Source of the DNA: Paguma larvata
Lineage: Eukaryota; Chordata; Mammalia; Carnivora; Viverridae
Direction: 5' to 3'
DNA: 64,000 bases
Assembly (NCBI GenBank): GCA_030068075.1
Contig: CM057833.1
Location: forward strand, 50,221,087-50,285,086
The position numbers were made by a program, and so were the translations under genes. The notes below the pieces were generated by a model. It saw nothing but the letters and a program-made list of their open reading frames with translations, did no database searches and had not been told where the DNA came from. Of this stretch, positions 22,081 to 36,068 are shown in pieces (positions within the stretch are counted from its first letter, which is position 1; every line of letters starts with the position of its first letter).

Positions 22081-22759
22081 TATGATCGTGAAAACAATTA
22101 GGAAGAAAATTAAAGAAGGTAATGGTACAGACAGTAAGAGGTGGAAGCTTTAGTAGGGTGGTCAGGGATGGGCTTTCCCAGGGGATGACTTGAGATACAA
22201 TATGAATGACAAAAGGTTAGCCAGTGAGCTGGGCAAGAGCGTTCCAAGCAGAGGAAAGGAATAGAGGTAATAAATGAAAGTGACAGGTTTTAGTAAGAGA
22301 GGAAGACTTTGTAGGAAAGTGGGAGGAGATGAAATCAAAGAGGTAGGCAAGGGTTGGATCATAGAGGGTCTTATGTCTGGAGTATTTGCATTTTATTCTA
22401 GGTGTAAAAAGTTGTGAGGAAGAGATGATTTTGATGCCCTTCAGTTTTAGCATGAGCCATTTGTGAAGGATGGGAAGTTCTATCCATTTTATTCATCAAA
22501 GAAACCCCACAAACTGGGTAACTGTTGGGAATCAGGGAATTCCCACAAACTGGGAATTAACATGTTGGGAGACCAAATCTTTCGTATTGTCAGGATTTAT
22601 ATTATTCAGACACATCATATGTTTCCAAAATTGGGTTTAGTGTACACTTTAGAAATTAGCCATCTATTCTACACTCTAAAAATATTCTTTGAAGTAGTTG
22701 CTCAGCTTCTGTTAGAAGCTGTTAAAGAGGAACTCCCTTCTCAAGAAGCAAGTCATTTG
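22081..22759. other. Intron 1, partly ancient LINE-like
   Basis: 22140-22450 resembles an ancient repeat ('gagctgggcaagagcgttcc', 'ttggatcatagagggtctta'). 22451-22759 contains GAATTCCCACAAACTGGGAATT, a 22-base near-palindrome region at about 22539-22560; otherwise unassigned. Confidence 0.4.
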
Positions 22760-22980
22760 ATTTTTTTTTTTTTAAACTTTTATTTATTTTTGAGAGACAT
22801 AGAGACAGAGCACCAGCAGGGGAAGGGCAGAGAGAGAGGGAGACACAGAATCTGAAGCAGTCTCCAGGCTCTGATGAGTCGTCAGCACAGAGCCCGACGT
22901 GGGGCTCGAACTCACAGACCGCGAGCTTATGACCTGAGCTGAAGTCAGCTGCTTAACCGACTGAGCCACCCAGGCGCCCC
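22760..22980 (-). repeat. SINE, full type, low divergence
   Basis: 'cccgacgtggggctcgaact'; ends ccacccaggcgcccc. An AT microsatellite and a 16-T run follow (22985-23044). Confidence 0.92.
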
Positions 22981-23057
22981 TATTTTTTGATATATATATA
23001 TAAACCGTATACATATATGTATATTTGTTTTTTTTTTTTTTTTTGTACTTTCCCTAC

Positions 23058-23180
23058 GAGTCGCCTGGCTGGCTGGCTTAGTTGGAAGAGCATGTGACTC
23101 TTGATTTCAGAGTCATGAATTCAAGCCTCACATCGGGTATAGAGATTACTAAAAACAATAAGTAAACTTAAAAAAAAACT
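23058..23180 (+). repeat. SINE, short type
   Basis: Head tcgcctggctggctggctta, 'tatagagattactaaaaaca', A-tail. Confidence 0.82.
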
Positions 23181-23694
23181 ACTTACATTTTTTACTTCTA
23201 TTTTATTTGTTTTTAAAATTTTTACTTTGAAATCAAAATACTTGATTCTGGGTCCCTACAGAACTGACAGTTACCACCTATTACCTGTTGCCACCCTTTC
23301 AGTATTCATGCAGTTGATTTTTGTAGGTTTGTTTTTTCGCATTCAATTGCAGAACTTTGAATTTGTTTGAATTTATTCCTGTCATGATCTCTGAAATTAG
23401 AGTTGGTCCTTCATAATGTTCAGATATTTTTGGATGTGATTCTTTCATCTATCAGTTAGCTATCCCTTCCACCACTGTGCTCTTGGCAGACTTGATCAGC
23501 ATCATATTAGTTAGGCATTGTATTCTTTTTAAGTTTGTTACGATTATTTAGTGTTATTGGCAGTCTTATTTTTGTTACTTAAGGTTCCTGGGGAAGTTCT
23601 TACATAGGATTTTTTGGAATTGTGGATAATTGACTTAACTTGGTCATATTAGTGATTTAAATTTCCTGGGTGGAGTATTAATGAAGCTATATTT
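23181..23694. other. Unassigned, intron 1
   Basis: No recognised element. Confidence 0.5.
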
Positions 23695-23917
23695 TTATTT
23701 TTATTTATTAATTTTTCTAAATGTTTATTTTTTTGAGAGAGAGAGAGACAAAGGATGAACGGGGGAAGAGCAGAGAGAGAGAGGAAGACATAGAATCCTA
23801 AGCAGGCTCCGGGCTCTGAGCCAGCAGCACAGAGCCCAATGCAGGGCTTGAACTCACAAACAGATCATGACCTGAGCCAAAGTCACTCACTTAACTGACT
23901 GAGCCACCTAGGCACCT
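23695..23917 (-). repeat. SINE, full type
   Basis: Body 'cagcagcacagagcccaatg'; ends ccacctaggcacc. Confidence 0.87.
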
Positions 23918-23919
23918 GA

Positions 23920-24150
23920 ATTTTTAAAGTTTACTTACTTATTTTTGAGAGAGAGAGAGAGTGCGCAAGAGTGTGTGTGTGTGTGTAAGGGAGTGGGCAG
24001 TGCAGAGAGAGAGGAGAGAGAGAATTCCAAGCAGACTCGCGTTGTCAGCACAGAGCCTGATGTGGGTTTGGATTTCACAAAGCATGAGATCATGACCTGA
24101 GCTGAAATCAAGAATGAGATGCTTACCCAACTGAGCCGCCCAGGTGCCCC
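23920..24150 (-). repeat. SINE, full type, with short (GT)n
   Basis: GA tract then (GT)n near 23971-23986; ends ccgcccaggtgcccc. Directly after the previous copy. Confidence 0.87.
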
Positions 24151-24303
24151 AGTTAAGCTGTATTTTTAAATCAGGAATTAGCATTTGTAAAATCAATTTT
24201 AAACATGGTATGTTGGTAAAATATAATGTTGTATTGCAATTCTGGAATGTATAGTGCAGCATATTGATAAAAGGGACTTTTTGTGTTGAACTAAAAAATA
24301 ATT

Positions 24304-24500
24304 TGGGGGCATCTGGGTGGATCAGTCGATTAAGCGTCCGACTCTTGGTTTCGGCTTGGGTCATGAGCTCATGGCTCGTGGGTTCAAGCCCTACGTAGGG
24401 CTCTGAGCTGACAGTGAGCTGACAGTCAGTGCCTGCTTGGGATTCTCTCTCCCTCTCTGTCCCTCTCCCACTTCTCAAAATAAATAAATATTCTTAAAAT
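24304..24500 (+). repeat. SINE, full type, small internal duplication
   Basis: Head gggggcatctgggtggatca; 'gagctgacagt' occurs twice near 24404-24425; tail aaaataaataaatattc. Confidence 0.88.
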
Positions 24501-24780
24501 TTTGAATAGTTTTTAAAGGCCTATAATTTATGTGAAATCCGGAATCAACACTGGAAAGTGATTGAATTTTAATTTTCTGCTTGCTTTTCGTCTGTGATAG
24601 AAGTTCTAGTGAATAGTAAAATGATTAAAAATGAATGCAGTAGGAGGGAGGAAAGAGAAAGGAAATTTATATAATCAAAATTTGAATAATATATTTACAT
24701 AGCCTTATTTACAGTTTCGAGTCATTCTACCTGATTGAAATGCTAGAGTTCAATAGTTCTAGAGTTGATCTTGCTATATT

Positions 24781-24893
24781 TAAATAAGAGAATAACTTGT
24801 CACTATATTGTGTACCTGTAACTGATATAACACTGTATATATGAACTATACTGGAATTAAAATAAAAAACTTAATAAAAAAATAAAACTAATA
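24781..24893 (+). repeat. L1 3' terminus with A-rich tail
   Basis: 'ctgatataacactgtatata' then 'gaactatactggaattaaaa' is the usual end of L1 copies. Confidence 0.7.
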
Positions 24894-25807
24894 CCTTTTA
24901 TGACATTCTTTAAATTTTTTTTGCCCAGTACGTGGAATGTGCCAATTCTCTCCTAGTTTTTTTCCAGTTGACTTTGGATTTTTCTGGTTATATGTAAAGT
25001 ATATCCTCTGGTTAAAATGGCCCATAATTTTTCAAAGTTTTTTACTTTTAAACCATCCAACCCAAGGAAAAAACTGAAGGAAAAAAAAACACATGGAAAT
25101 GGTTAATTGCATTTTACTGCTTTTGTATTTTCTCTTGAGAGTTGGGGTTATTATTTGTTCTTGTAAAGGTTCATTCTTTAAGATAGAAAAATGATTTGGT
25201 TAGTGAACGTATATTTTGGAAGAAAAGAAGTAAAAATCAAACTACATAAATTACATTAGTGGAAGACTTCCTCAAACTAAGTAGAAAGGTAAAATTCCTT
25301 TTTCTCTCTGTATCAAAGATAAAATATCCCTTGATTTACTTTTGTAGTCTTATTTTTACCTGCAGATAAACATGCTTTAGATGGAATTGACTCTTTGATT
25401 ATCTGTATATCTCTCTTGTTTTTCTTTACTCAGAACAGATTCTTACCATATCTTTAGATTTATTGAGTCCCATTTAATAGGGAGAGCTACCTTTTTAGGT
25501 GTATTTCCCAACTAGACTAGGAAATAAGGAACTTTAAAACTGCCCAGTTTCCTCCTTGCTCCCACCTCCAGTTCACGTCTTTCTACTTGGTTTAATGGCT
25601 CCTTTGTTACACCATGCTCAGCTAAATCTTGGTCTTTCTCTTTTTTTTTCCTCCAGGCTACTTACTTCATAGACATAAAAGTCAGTATTTAATTGGAAAG
25701 GAAGCATCACTTAAAATTCTCTCAAACTCCTAATTCCAAACAATTGAATTAGGAAGTGACTGACTACATGTTAAAAGTATTCTGACACTGTTTTTTTCCC
25801 TTCCTAG
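24894..25807. other. Unassigned, last part of intron 1
   Basis: Free of recognised repeats up to the exon 2 acceptor. Confidence 0.5.
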
Positions 25808-25813
25808 ATTTGA

Positions 25814-27119
<1,306 letters not shown>

Positions 27120-27325
27120 AAATCACCTGGATGCTGCAGTAGACTTGGGTTCAAATCTTAGATCTTCTACCTCACCCGCTAGTGCCTGATTTTGGGGAAG
27201 TTACTTAATCTCCATGAACCTCTTTTACAAAAGTACCTTTTCTATGAAGTGGGAATATTAATATGTACTTTAACAAGGTTGTGGGGATTACTTGAGATAC
27301 TGCGTATGAAATGCATTTTCTTTTT
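27120..27325 (+). repeat. MIR
   Basis: 'agacttgggttcaaatctta', 'ggaagttacttaatctccat', 'aggttgtggggattacttga'. Confidence 0.75.
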
Positions 27326-27559
27326 TAATAGTGTAGGAATAGAATCAGCATATCGATAGTTCATAACTATTATCTGTTTGATCCTTCCTTTAGCTCATTT
27401 AACGCCAGAATGTTTGTTGAGTGCTGTGCAGCAAAAATATGTCTTTCTGGTGATCAAGTCTTTAGGTCTGACTTTTAGGGTGACCAAGAATAATACATGG
27501 TATCTTCCGATGATGCTGCAATTTATAAAAAAAGTATGTTTGGTCTTTGTCCTCCTTCC

Positions 27560-28340
27560 GGCACAGAGCCCCTAAAAACCCTTGGAATTTTCTAAGTGAA
27601 AGTGAAAATTTGTCTTTTGTTGTGGTAATGACTGGCTTTTGGACCCACCTAAGGATGGAGGCTGGTTGCCAGGAAAACTGAATCTTGCGATTGGGTTGGA
27701 ACTTTCAGTCTCACCCTCTGATTTCCAGGGAGGGGAGAGGGGGTCGAATCAGTTGAATCAGTCACCAATAGCCAATGATTTAATCAACTGTGCTTTTGTA
27801 ATAAAACCTTCATAACCTAAAAGGAGGATGGCGTGGAGAGCTTCCAGGTTGATGAGCACACAGAGGTTCAGGGGAACGGAAGCTCAGCACCCTCTCCCCA
27901 CACCTAAGCATCTCTCCCATCTGCTGTTTTGTGTCACATCCTTTATAAAAAACTGGTAATCTAGCAACTAAATGTTTCTCCGAGTTCTGAGAGATGCTCT
28001 AGCAAATTAATTGGACCGAAGGAGGAGGTCGTGGGAAGGTCTGATCTATAGCCAGTGGGTCAGAAGCGCAGGTAATAGCCTACGCTTGCGATTGGCATCG
28101 AGTTGGAGGAGGTCATTGGACCCCCTGTAGCTAGTCTGTCAGAATCTGGGCTGGTGAGTGGCATCAGACCTGGGGGGAAGGGGCAGTCTTAGAGTGCTGA
28201 ACCCATAACCTGTGGAATCTGATGCTTTCTCTGTGTAGAGAGTGTCAGAATTGAGTTGCATTGTAGGACATGGAGTTGGTGTCTGAGAGTTGCTTGTTGG
28301 ATGTGTGGGGGAGACCCCCCTAAACCCACATTGTAATTGG
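27560..28340 (+). repeat. ERVL-type LTR (MLT2-like), solitary
   Basis: Recognised by order: 'ggaggctggttgccaggaaa', 'agccaatgatttaatcaact', 'taataaaaccttcataacct', 'gagagcttccaggttgatga', 'tctagcaaattaattggacc', 'gtgtcagaattgagttgcat'. Old endogenous-retrovirus LTR with no internal genes nearby. Confidence 0.75.
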
Positions 28341-28700
28341 GTCCCTGAATCACCCTTTCACTTCCCTAGAGAAGTTCACAGTCAGGTGGGCAGCGCGGAC
28401 TTGTAAATATGTACTACATTAAAATAAATGAAGCAGACTGGGAACATAAGAGACTTACAGTTCAGACAAGAAAGGCTTAGAGTATAACATTAAGGATAAC
28501 AAATATTAACTTTGTTCTGAAAGCGGGGGAAGGATTTACTAGGCAGAAAAGGAATCCTTTTTTCTTGGCTAGAACCAAAGTAGGCAGGTCCTATTTCGTT
28601 CAGTTTCTTTGTAAGCTAACACTCAACCTGAGATCTTGCAAATAAAGTGCAAGAGATGAACCAGAAAACATTTGTGCCAGTTCATAGAGCAAATTTTATC
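28341..28700. other. Unassigned, intron 2
   Basis: No element recognised. Confidence 0.5.
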
Positions 28701-29740
28701 TTGGTCATCCTTTCTAAGCTATTTTAGTATTGAGGCAGTTCCCAAGTGGGAGGGTCACTATTACCCTATATACTTCACAACTTTTGAATTTTTGCCACTC
28801 GAGTATATGAAAAGATACTTTGTTGTGGTTTTAATTTGAATTTCCTTCATGACTAAAAGATTGATCATATTTTCATGCTTACTGGCCATTTATATTTCCT
28901 TTTCTGGGATATTTGGCTGCCATTTGTACATATCTGTTAGATTTTTTTTCTCATATAGTCTATTTTTTTTTTCTCACGAATTCTATATTCTGGAAGCTAA
29001 CCTTTGTACAACTTGTAAATATCTTCTTCCAGTTTATGGATTATCTTTTCACATCTTAAAGTGTCTTGCTGAACAGGATAAAATAATGAAATTCATTATT
29101 ATTTTCCTTTATGGTTTGTGTTTTTCGTATCTTTAAGAAATCCTTCCCTACTCCAGTCACACAGATATTTTCCTAAAATTTTCTTCTAAAAGTTTTAAGA
29201 TTTGTCTTTCCTATTTAAATCCTTATCTTAAAATTGAGTTTTGTGTATAACACGTGAGCTAGGGATTTAATTTTTTTTCACATGGATAATTAGTGTTTTA
29301 ACCCATTTATTGAAAAGTGTATCTTTCCCCACTATTCTGCATTACCAGCTCTATCTCAGGTTTTTATATATGCATGGGTCTGTTTCTGATTCTGTATTTT
29401 TTTTTTAACATTTCAATTTATTATTGAGAGACAGTGTGAGCATGGGATGGGGAGGAAGAGGGGGAGACATGGAATCTGAAGGAGGCTCCAGGCTCTGAGC
29501 TGTCAGCACAGAGCCCAATGCAGGGCTCGAACTCACAAACCGTGAGATCATGACCTGAGCCGAAGTTGGACACTTAACCGACTGAGCCACCCAGGCACCC
29601 CTCTGACTCTTCATTCTGATCAGTTGGTCCAGTACTGTTTTGTCTTATTACTATAATTTTACAGTAAATCTTGATATATTGTGAGTCAAATTCTCCCACC
29701 TGACAGTTTCACTTCGGGAGTGTCTTAGCTATTGTGGGCT
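28701..29740 (+). repeat. L1 fragment with a SINE inside
   Basis: 'ttgtggttttaatttgaatt', 'cttactggccatttatattt', later 'gatcagttggtccagtactg'. Interrupted at 29399-29602. Confidence 0.65.
29399..29602 (-). repeat. SINE, full type
   Basis: 'cccaatgcagggctcgaact'; ends ccacccaggcacccc. Confidence 0.9.
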
Positions 29741-30029
29741 TTGCTCTTTCATATTGCAGTGGGCAGGATTTCTAAAATGGCCTCCCAAAGATGTCCTGCC
29801 CCATTCCCCAGAACTGCGAAAGTGAGAGCCTACTTTTTTGCTTGGTATATTCTTTTCTACCCTTTTATTCTTCACCTCTGAATCCCTGTGGTTTATACCT
29901 GACTAACCAGTTCCCCTCCCTAACTCCACTTTCTTTTGCTGGTTTGCAAGTTATACTTTATTTTGTTCTTTCAAGGGTGTGGTGTGGAGATTTTTACCTA
30001 CATATTTAACTTAACAAAGTCTAAAATTA

Positions 30030-30237
30030 AAATTTGTTTTACTGTTTACTTATTTATTTGGAGAAAGAGAGAGTGAGCAGGGGAGGGGCAGAGAGAGAGG
30101 GGAACAGAATCCCAAGCAGACTCCACCCCATCAGCATGAAACCCGATGCGGGGCTCAAAACCATGAACCATGAGTTCATATCCTGAACTGAAATCAAGAG
30201 TCGGGCACTTAACTGACTGAGCCACCCAGGAACCCCC
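30030..30237 (-). repeat. SINE, full type
   Basis: 'cgatgcggggctcaaaacca'; ends ccacccaggaaccccc. Confidence 0.86.
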
Positions 30238-30300
30238 AAAAAAGTTTAAAATTAATATTTATGTCCTTTATCTGAGCAATGCAAGGACCATAAAATGCTT

Positions 30301-30523
30301 TTTAAAAAAATGTTTTTATTTATTTTGAGAGAGAGAGAGCGAGTGAGCGAGCAAGTGTTGAGGAGAGGCAGAGAGAGGGAGACGCAGAATCTGAAGCTGG
30401 CTCTGGCTCCTGGGCTCTGAGCTGTCAGCACAGAGCCTGATGTGGGGCTCCAACTCACGAACCATGAGATCATGACCTGAGCAAAAGTTGGACGCTTAAC
30501 TGACTGAGCCACTGAGGCACCCC
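30301..30523 (-). repeat. SINE, full type, with 17-bp target duplication
   Basis: Flanks AGGACCATAAAATGCTT (30284-30300) and AAGACCATAAAATGCTT (30525-30541) differ at one base. Confidence 0.9.
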
Positions 30524-30761
30524 GAAGACCATAAAATGCTTCAACTCTAGTACAAATCCACCCCCCACCATTAAAATGTTGTTATTGCCAAGAATTTTAG
30601 ACATTAATTACTGTTAGCTTACATAACAATTCTTATTTTCTTATGTTTACCCTCATGTTTATCATTTTCTGTGCTCACTCTTCCTGTTTACATATAGCAT
30701 CTTCTTTTGAGATAATTTTCTTTCTTCCTGAAGTACATCTTTGGGTGGTTTTAAAAATTAA

Positions 30762-30981
30762 AAAAAATATTTTTTAATGTTTATTTTTTTGAGAGGAAGA
30801 GAGAGAGCACAAGTGGGTGCTTGAGTTGGGGAGGGGCAGAGAGAGAGAAGGTGACAGAGGATCTGAAGCAGTCTCCGCACTGTCATCACAGAGCCGGATG
30901 CAGGGCTCAAACCCACAAACCATGAGATCATGACCTGAGCTGAAGTCGGACGCTTAACCAACTGAGCCACCCAGGTGCCCT
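30762..30981 (-). repeat. SINE, full type
   Basis: 'ccggatgcagggctcaaacc'; ends ccacccaggtgccct. Confidence 0.88.
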
Positions 30982-31087
30982 AAAGATTTTATTTTTTAAG
31001 CAATCTCTGCACTCAACGTGGGGCTCAAACTCACAACCCTGAGGTTGAGAGTCACATGTTCCACCAACAGAGCCAGCCAGGCACCCT
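30982..31087 (-). repeat. SINE, short type
   Basis: 'aagcaatctctgcactcaac', ends gccagccaggcaccctc. Confidence 0.82.
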
Positions 31088-31094
31088 CTAAGAA

Positions 31095-31193
31095 AATTTT
31101 TTTAAGTAGGCTCAGTGTTCAGTGTGGGGCTGGAACTCAGAACTCTGAGGTCAAGGGTCACATGCTCTACCCACTGAGCCAGCAAGGCCCCCT
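31095..31193 (-). repeat. SINE, short type, variant
   Basis: 'ttaagtaggctcagtgttca' and ends gccagcaaggccccct. Followed by a (GTTT)/T-rich run to 31250. Confidence 0.78.
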
Positions 31194-31791
31194 GGGAGGG
31201 TTTTTTTGTTTTGTTTTGTTTTTTTTTGTTTTTTTGTTTTTTTGTTTTTAGTCAGAACCTGTTGGTGGCTTTTTATCTGAAAATGCTTTATTTTGCATGC
31301 TAACATTTTACTTTGGATATGGAATTCTGCGTTGACAATTATTTTCTCATAATATTTTGAAAATTTCATTCATTATCCTTTAGTTTCTGTTGCTATATTC
31401 AGACATTACGTGTCATTTCAGTTGTTACTACCTTTGTAGGTAATTTGTCTTTTCTCACACTGCAGTTTCACTATGATGTGTCTAAGCATGATGTGTCTAA
31501 GTGAGTATTAAAAAATTTATCCTTAGGATTTTCTGGGATTACTGACTCTAATGAATGGTAACCTTCTGTCTCTTCTCATTCTGTTTTCTCCTTGTAAAAC
31601 TCTAGTTAGATACATCAGATCTTTGGTCTTTTATTAATTCACCACATATGTGCAGGGCGCTCATGCCAAAGGCAGGTAATATAGCAGAAAATAAAACAGG
31701 CAACAATCTCTTCATCTCATTGAGTTTATATTTTCAGTTCTTTCTTCAAATATTGCATCTCCCTCATTTCTGTTTTCCTTGTGCAACTCTT

Positions 31792-32020
31792 TTTTTTTTA
31801 ATGTTTGTCTATTTTATTTATTTTTTAAATGTTTATTTATTTTGAGAGAGAACATGAGCAGGGGAGGGCAGAGAGAAAGGGAGAGAGAGAAAATCCGAGG
31901 CAGGCTCTGCTGTCAGTTCAGAGCCTGACAGAGGGCTTGATCCTATGAACTGTGAGATCATAACCTTGGCCAAAATCAAGAGTTTGGCCCGTTAACTGAC
32001 TGAGCCACCGCGGCGCCTTA
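31792..32020 (-). repeat. SINE, full type, with exact 14-bp target duplication
   Basis: CTTGTGCAACTCTT at 31778-31791 and 32021-32034. Head ends ccaccgcggcgcc. Confidence 0.92.
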
Positions 32021-32660
32021 CTTGTGCAACTCTTATTAGGTGTGTTGGGTCCCTTCATCCTATCCTCTATGTCTCATAATCTGTATTTTTCATCCGATGG
32101 TTTTTTCATACTGCTTTTTAAATAATCATCAAATCTGTCTTACTGTTCATTACTTTCCTTTTTAATTGTGTTTAATCTGTTTTTTTAACAGTCCACTGAG
32201 TTTTATAATTTTAGTTATTATTAAAGTTCTGTTTGTTTCCTTTTCAAATCATCTTCATCATTTCTGATTATCTCTTGTTCCTTGAGAATATTCTCAGTGT
32301 CTTGTTTTATATCTTTAAACATAGTAGCCATACTTATTTTATATTCCCTATCAGAAAATTCTAATATCTGCAGTCTTATTTCCTGGTTTGTTGTTTCTGC
32401 AGAGCCTAGCTCATGGTATTTTGTTTCTTTGTGAGTTTAGGTATTTTTATAAAAGATTGTGAGCTCATCTTTGAGGCTCGAGTTCACCCTGTATTTTTTC
32501 CACAGAGGATTTAGGTTGCCTCTTGCTAGGCACTTTGGGCACTATTAACAAAAGTTAAACTAAATTCTCCATCTTAAGGTTTCTTTGGCTGTAAACTTGG
32601 TGTGAATTCAGGCCTCATAAGAGACTTTTTTCTTATACTACAGGAGCCAAGGCAGAGGTA

Positions 32661-33884
32661 AATACTATATTCACCATCTCCCCCAAAGTATTATTTTTTT
32701 ATATCTTTGTAGATGTTTCTCTGACTTTGAAGTTTTTACCTGTTCAAGTACTAGGCTTTGCTTCCTTATTCATTGCTTAGAGCTTCTCAGTAGCCAGGCG
32801 GTAGGCCATAAAAGATCATTGGATAGCCTCAGGACAAATGCTTACTTGTCTGGTTCTTATACTTTTTTTTTTTTTTTTTGTTTCTGGCCCATAAGGAATT
32901 CTCTTGTTATGATACTAATTCAGCCATACCCCACCCTGTATTGGAGGTATTTTACTGATCTTCTAAGTCTCCAGGTTGCTGGAAACTGGTCTCATCTGTA
33001 GTTTTAAAAGCTCCACAAGCTGTTCTGATCTTTATAAAATGTTGACACAGATGGTGGTTAAAGCCACAGATTGGGAGTATTTATACTGCAAGAAGGAAAC
33101 AGATTTAACCACTGATCTCCTTCACAGAGTAGGCAAATTAAAGGAGGTTGAGAAGAAACCATGAGGGAGGATTAGAACCTGGAAACCAGGAAATAAGAGA
33201 ATTTTAAGAAGTAAAGACTGGCCTTCAGTGTCAAGTTCTAGATGTGTCAAGTAGGGTGAAAATTAAAAATAGTCAAAAGATCTCAAGGAGGCCATTGTGA
33301 GCCTCCTTATTATCAGACTATAATAAATTGAGGACTAAATGGTAGTTACTCAGTGGACATAACGACTCTTAGAAAGTTTGCAAATGGAAGGAGGGAGTTA
33401 GTTTGGTAGCTGGATGGGGTAAGGAGGTCAGAGGAAAAGCCCAGTTAAAAGTTGTCATGTAAAATATATAGCTTTGCCCTCAGCCCATAAATGGTCCACT
33501 GGACTGTCATTTCCTTTTCTTCCTTCAGCACTGTTTTATTCCTGATCATTGTTTAGTTTCAATCCTATTTATAATTTTCCTTTTTGTCTTCTAATTTTGA
33601 CAGATATATTATTTTCTTTGAGCTTTTCATGTTCAGGTAAAGTTGAGAAAAACTAAAGGTATAGAGTAGAATAATTTAAGAAATCACACTATTTAAGTAT
33701 TACTGGCATACATAATCAAATGCTTAGTGGGAATCGAATAGAGGATAGCAAGCATATATAAGACTTTTCTCTTTGTGACTTACATACATTATTTATTCTA
33801 ATATTTCTCTCCTAAACTCTGACTTTACTCAGTTACTTCCCTTATCTGAAAAACAGGACTCCTCCTTATTTTAAATTTTGCTTT
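32661..33884. other. Unassigned, intron 2
   Basis: No clear repeat or gene; a T-run at 32862-32879. Confidence 0.5.
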
Positions 33885-34031
33885 TTTTTTTAATTTTTTT
33901 TTTTTTTTTTTTAAGTAGGCTCCACTCACAGAGTGGAGCCCACTGTGGGGCTTGAACTTACAACCCTGAGATCAAGACCTGAGCTGAGCTAAGAGTTGGA
34001 CATTTAACTGACTGAGCCACTGAGGTGCCCC
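33885..34031 (-). repeat. SINE, short-type variant
   Basis: 'agtaggctccactcacagag' contains CTCCACTC/GAGTGGAG, a small inverted repeat; ends ccactgaggtgcccc. Confidence 0.8.
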
Positions 34032-34608
34032 TAAACTTTGCTCCTAAATTGTCCCATAGGAAAGTCACACTTGGATTACTGTAAAGGAAAAGTATTGTTA
34101 TTGTACAGTTCGGTAATAGGGTTTTTTTTTCATTTTTTTTTAGATAAGAATAAGAAAAATTGTGATTCTGAGTTCTTAACCCCATCGTAAAGAATATAAC
34201 ATTTTTAGCACTCGCATGTGAAAAACTTCTATATCCCAGGAGGCTGGGAGAATTAAAGAATTAAGTATGACATCTGTGATTCTGCTGGGATTTTTTTTCT
34301 CTCAATTAGAATACTTTTTTTGTTATCATAATTTCTTTTTAACATGCTTATTCTAGTTTGCTTTTCATTTATCTTCTTTTAAGATTGTAATTAGGAAGCA
34401 AGTAAGGAAGGTAAGGAAGCTCAGGTTAGCTTGCTTAGTATTGGTCCCCTTTCTCTTTTGGAAATGCATATACTGTATAGCCAAACTACTGATGTGTATT
34501 GTAATTTAAATTTTTCTAGAATGTATACCCCTTACATATTTACATTATACCCGTTACTTAAGTACTGCTTATGTAGTTAGTTTTTACAGACCTAAAAATA
34601 ACAAAGAT
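34032..34608. other. Unassigned, intron 2
   Basis: Nothing recognised. Confidence 0.5.
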
Positions 34609-34720
34609 TTTTTTTAAAGGTTTTATTTTTATGTAATCTCTACACCCATTGTGGGACTAGAACTCATGACCCTGAGATCAAGCGTTGCATGTTTCACTGA
34701 CTGAACCTGTCAGAAGCCTT
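34609..34720 (-). repeat. SINE, short type, diverged
   Basis: 'tgtaatctctacacccattg'; head complement degraded. Confidence 0.75.
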
Positions 34721-35761
34721 GGGGAGGAAACAGATTCTGATTTTAGTATGTTTCGTATTTCTTGTAGAGACTCCCGGTTCCTCTGTACTTGATCCAAACT
34801 GTTACTGATGTTTTTTGAGCAAATAGCAACACTGAACCAAGGAAAATAATTTTCTTCTCATACCCATTTCCCCCTAAGTTGTATTGGTATAATCATTATT
34901 AAAATATGACTGTGCTCTATTTAATTGGTTAGCTTCTTTCAGGTTCCTCATTGCTATTTATAATGTTTCTTCTTATTCACCAAGAACATATCAAAAGGGG
35001 ATTTTTGTTCTGGAAAATTTTAGCCTAATTCTTTTCTCTTAGAATGTTTAAAATTTAAATGTAAAGGCAATTAGAATATATTGTTATCAAGGAAACAACT
35101 TGTTTTTTTAAATTATAGCACAATTTTGAATAGTGTAACAATTAATAAAGTGAACATTTAAGTGATGCTTAAGCCCATTTCCCTGAGAACAAGAGAAAAT
35201 TGAAGCTCTGTAAATCTATATTAGTGTGTTTTCTTTATGTAATTCTGATTCTTCTGTAAATGAATTTGTAGAATTAATCGCTGTGGAAGGAATCCTTTTT
35301 GTCCTTGCCAGGTGAATCTCCCATAGGTACAGTTGGGTTGTCCTTCTGGGTTGCTTTAAGGGCACTTTAGCAGTTTTAAAAACTTAAGTACTAATTTCAT
35401 AGCCAGTGTCAGCTGGATTTATTGAAGTAGGTCAGACTCTGGATAGAAACTTGTTTCTCAACCCTAAAGAGAGTCATTATCCATTCTTCTATTTGTTAGA
35501 GAATGGTAATAAATTCTTCCACATTGACCACAAGTCTAGAGCAATTTCAGAAAATCTAGATAGTTGGAGTTTTTCAGGTATAGAAAATTACTTAAGATCC
35601 TCTCTGACTTTTATTATCTCAATGGAGCTAAACAAATAAAAGTGAAATAAACAAAAAATAGAAATCAGTTCCTCCCCCTCACAAAAGAATCCATAGACCA
35701 TGGTTATATTCCTTAAAATAGAAACAAACATATGTTTCTATTCCTAAAAATAGAAACACAC
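34721..35761. other. Unassigned, intron 2
   Basis: About 1 kb without recognised repeats. A 77-codon open frame at 35406-35639 has no recognisable features. Confidence 0.45.
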
Positions 35762-35967
35762 TGAGTCTGGGTGGCTCAGTCAGTTAAGTGTTGGACTTTG
35801 GCTCAGGTCATGATCTCATGGTTTGTGGGTTCGAGCCCCGCATTGGGCTCTGTGCTGACAGCTTGGAGCCTGGAGCCTGCTTCGGATTCTGTGCCTTCCT
35901 TGCTCTCTGCCCCTCCCTCTCTCTCTCTCTCTCTCTCTCAAAAAAATAATATTAAAAAAAAAAAAAG
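35762..35967 (+). repeat. SINE, full type
   Basis: 'gggttcgagccccgcattgg', pure CT run near 35920-35938, A-tail. Confidence 0.9.
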
Positions 35968-36068
35968 AAACATGCATACATTCCTATCCTGTAAAATACA
36001 CATACAAATTAATTCATTGGGGATATATTTTTCCTTTTTTAAAAAAATACAGGTTAAGTTAACTAAAT

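Larger units (their letters stand above)
30542..32660 (+). repeat. Old L1-derived region, interrupted
   Basis: Weak L1 resemblance at 31260-31640 and 32035-32480 ('tatcagaaaattctaatatc'). Split by SINEs at 30762-31193 and 31792-32020. Confidence 0.4.

Noticed and set aside
23939..24478. 179-codon reverse open frame
   Set aside because: Runs through a reverse SINE, unique sequence and a forward SINE; composed of SINE translation.
27560..28340. Possible provirus
   Set aside because: Only a single old LTR is present; no gag, pol or env-like sequence lies beside it.
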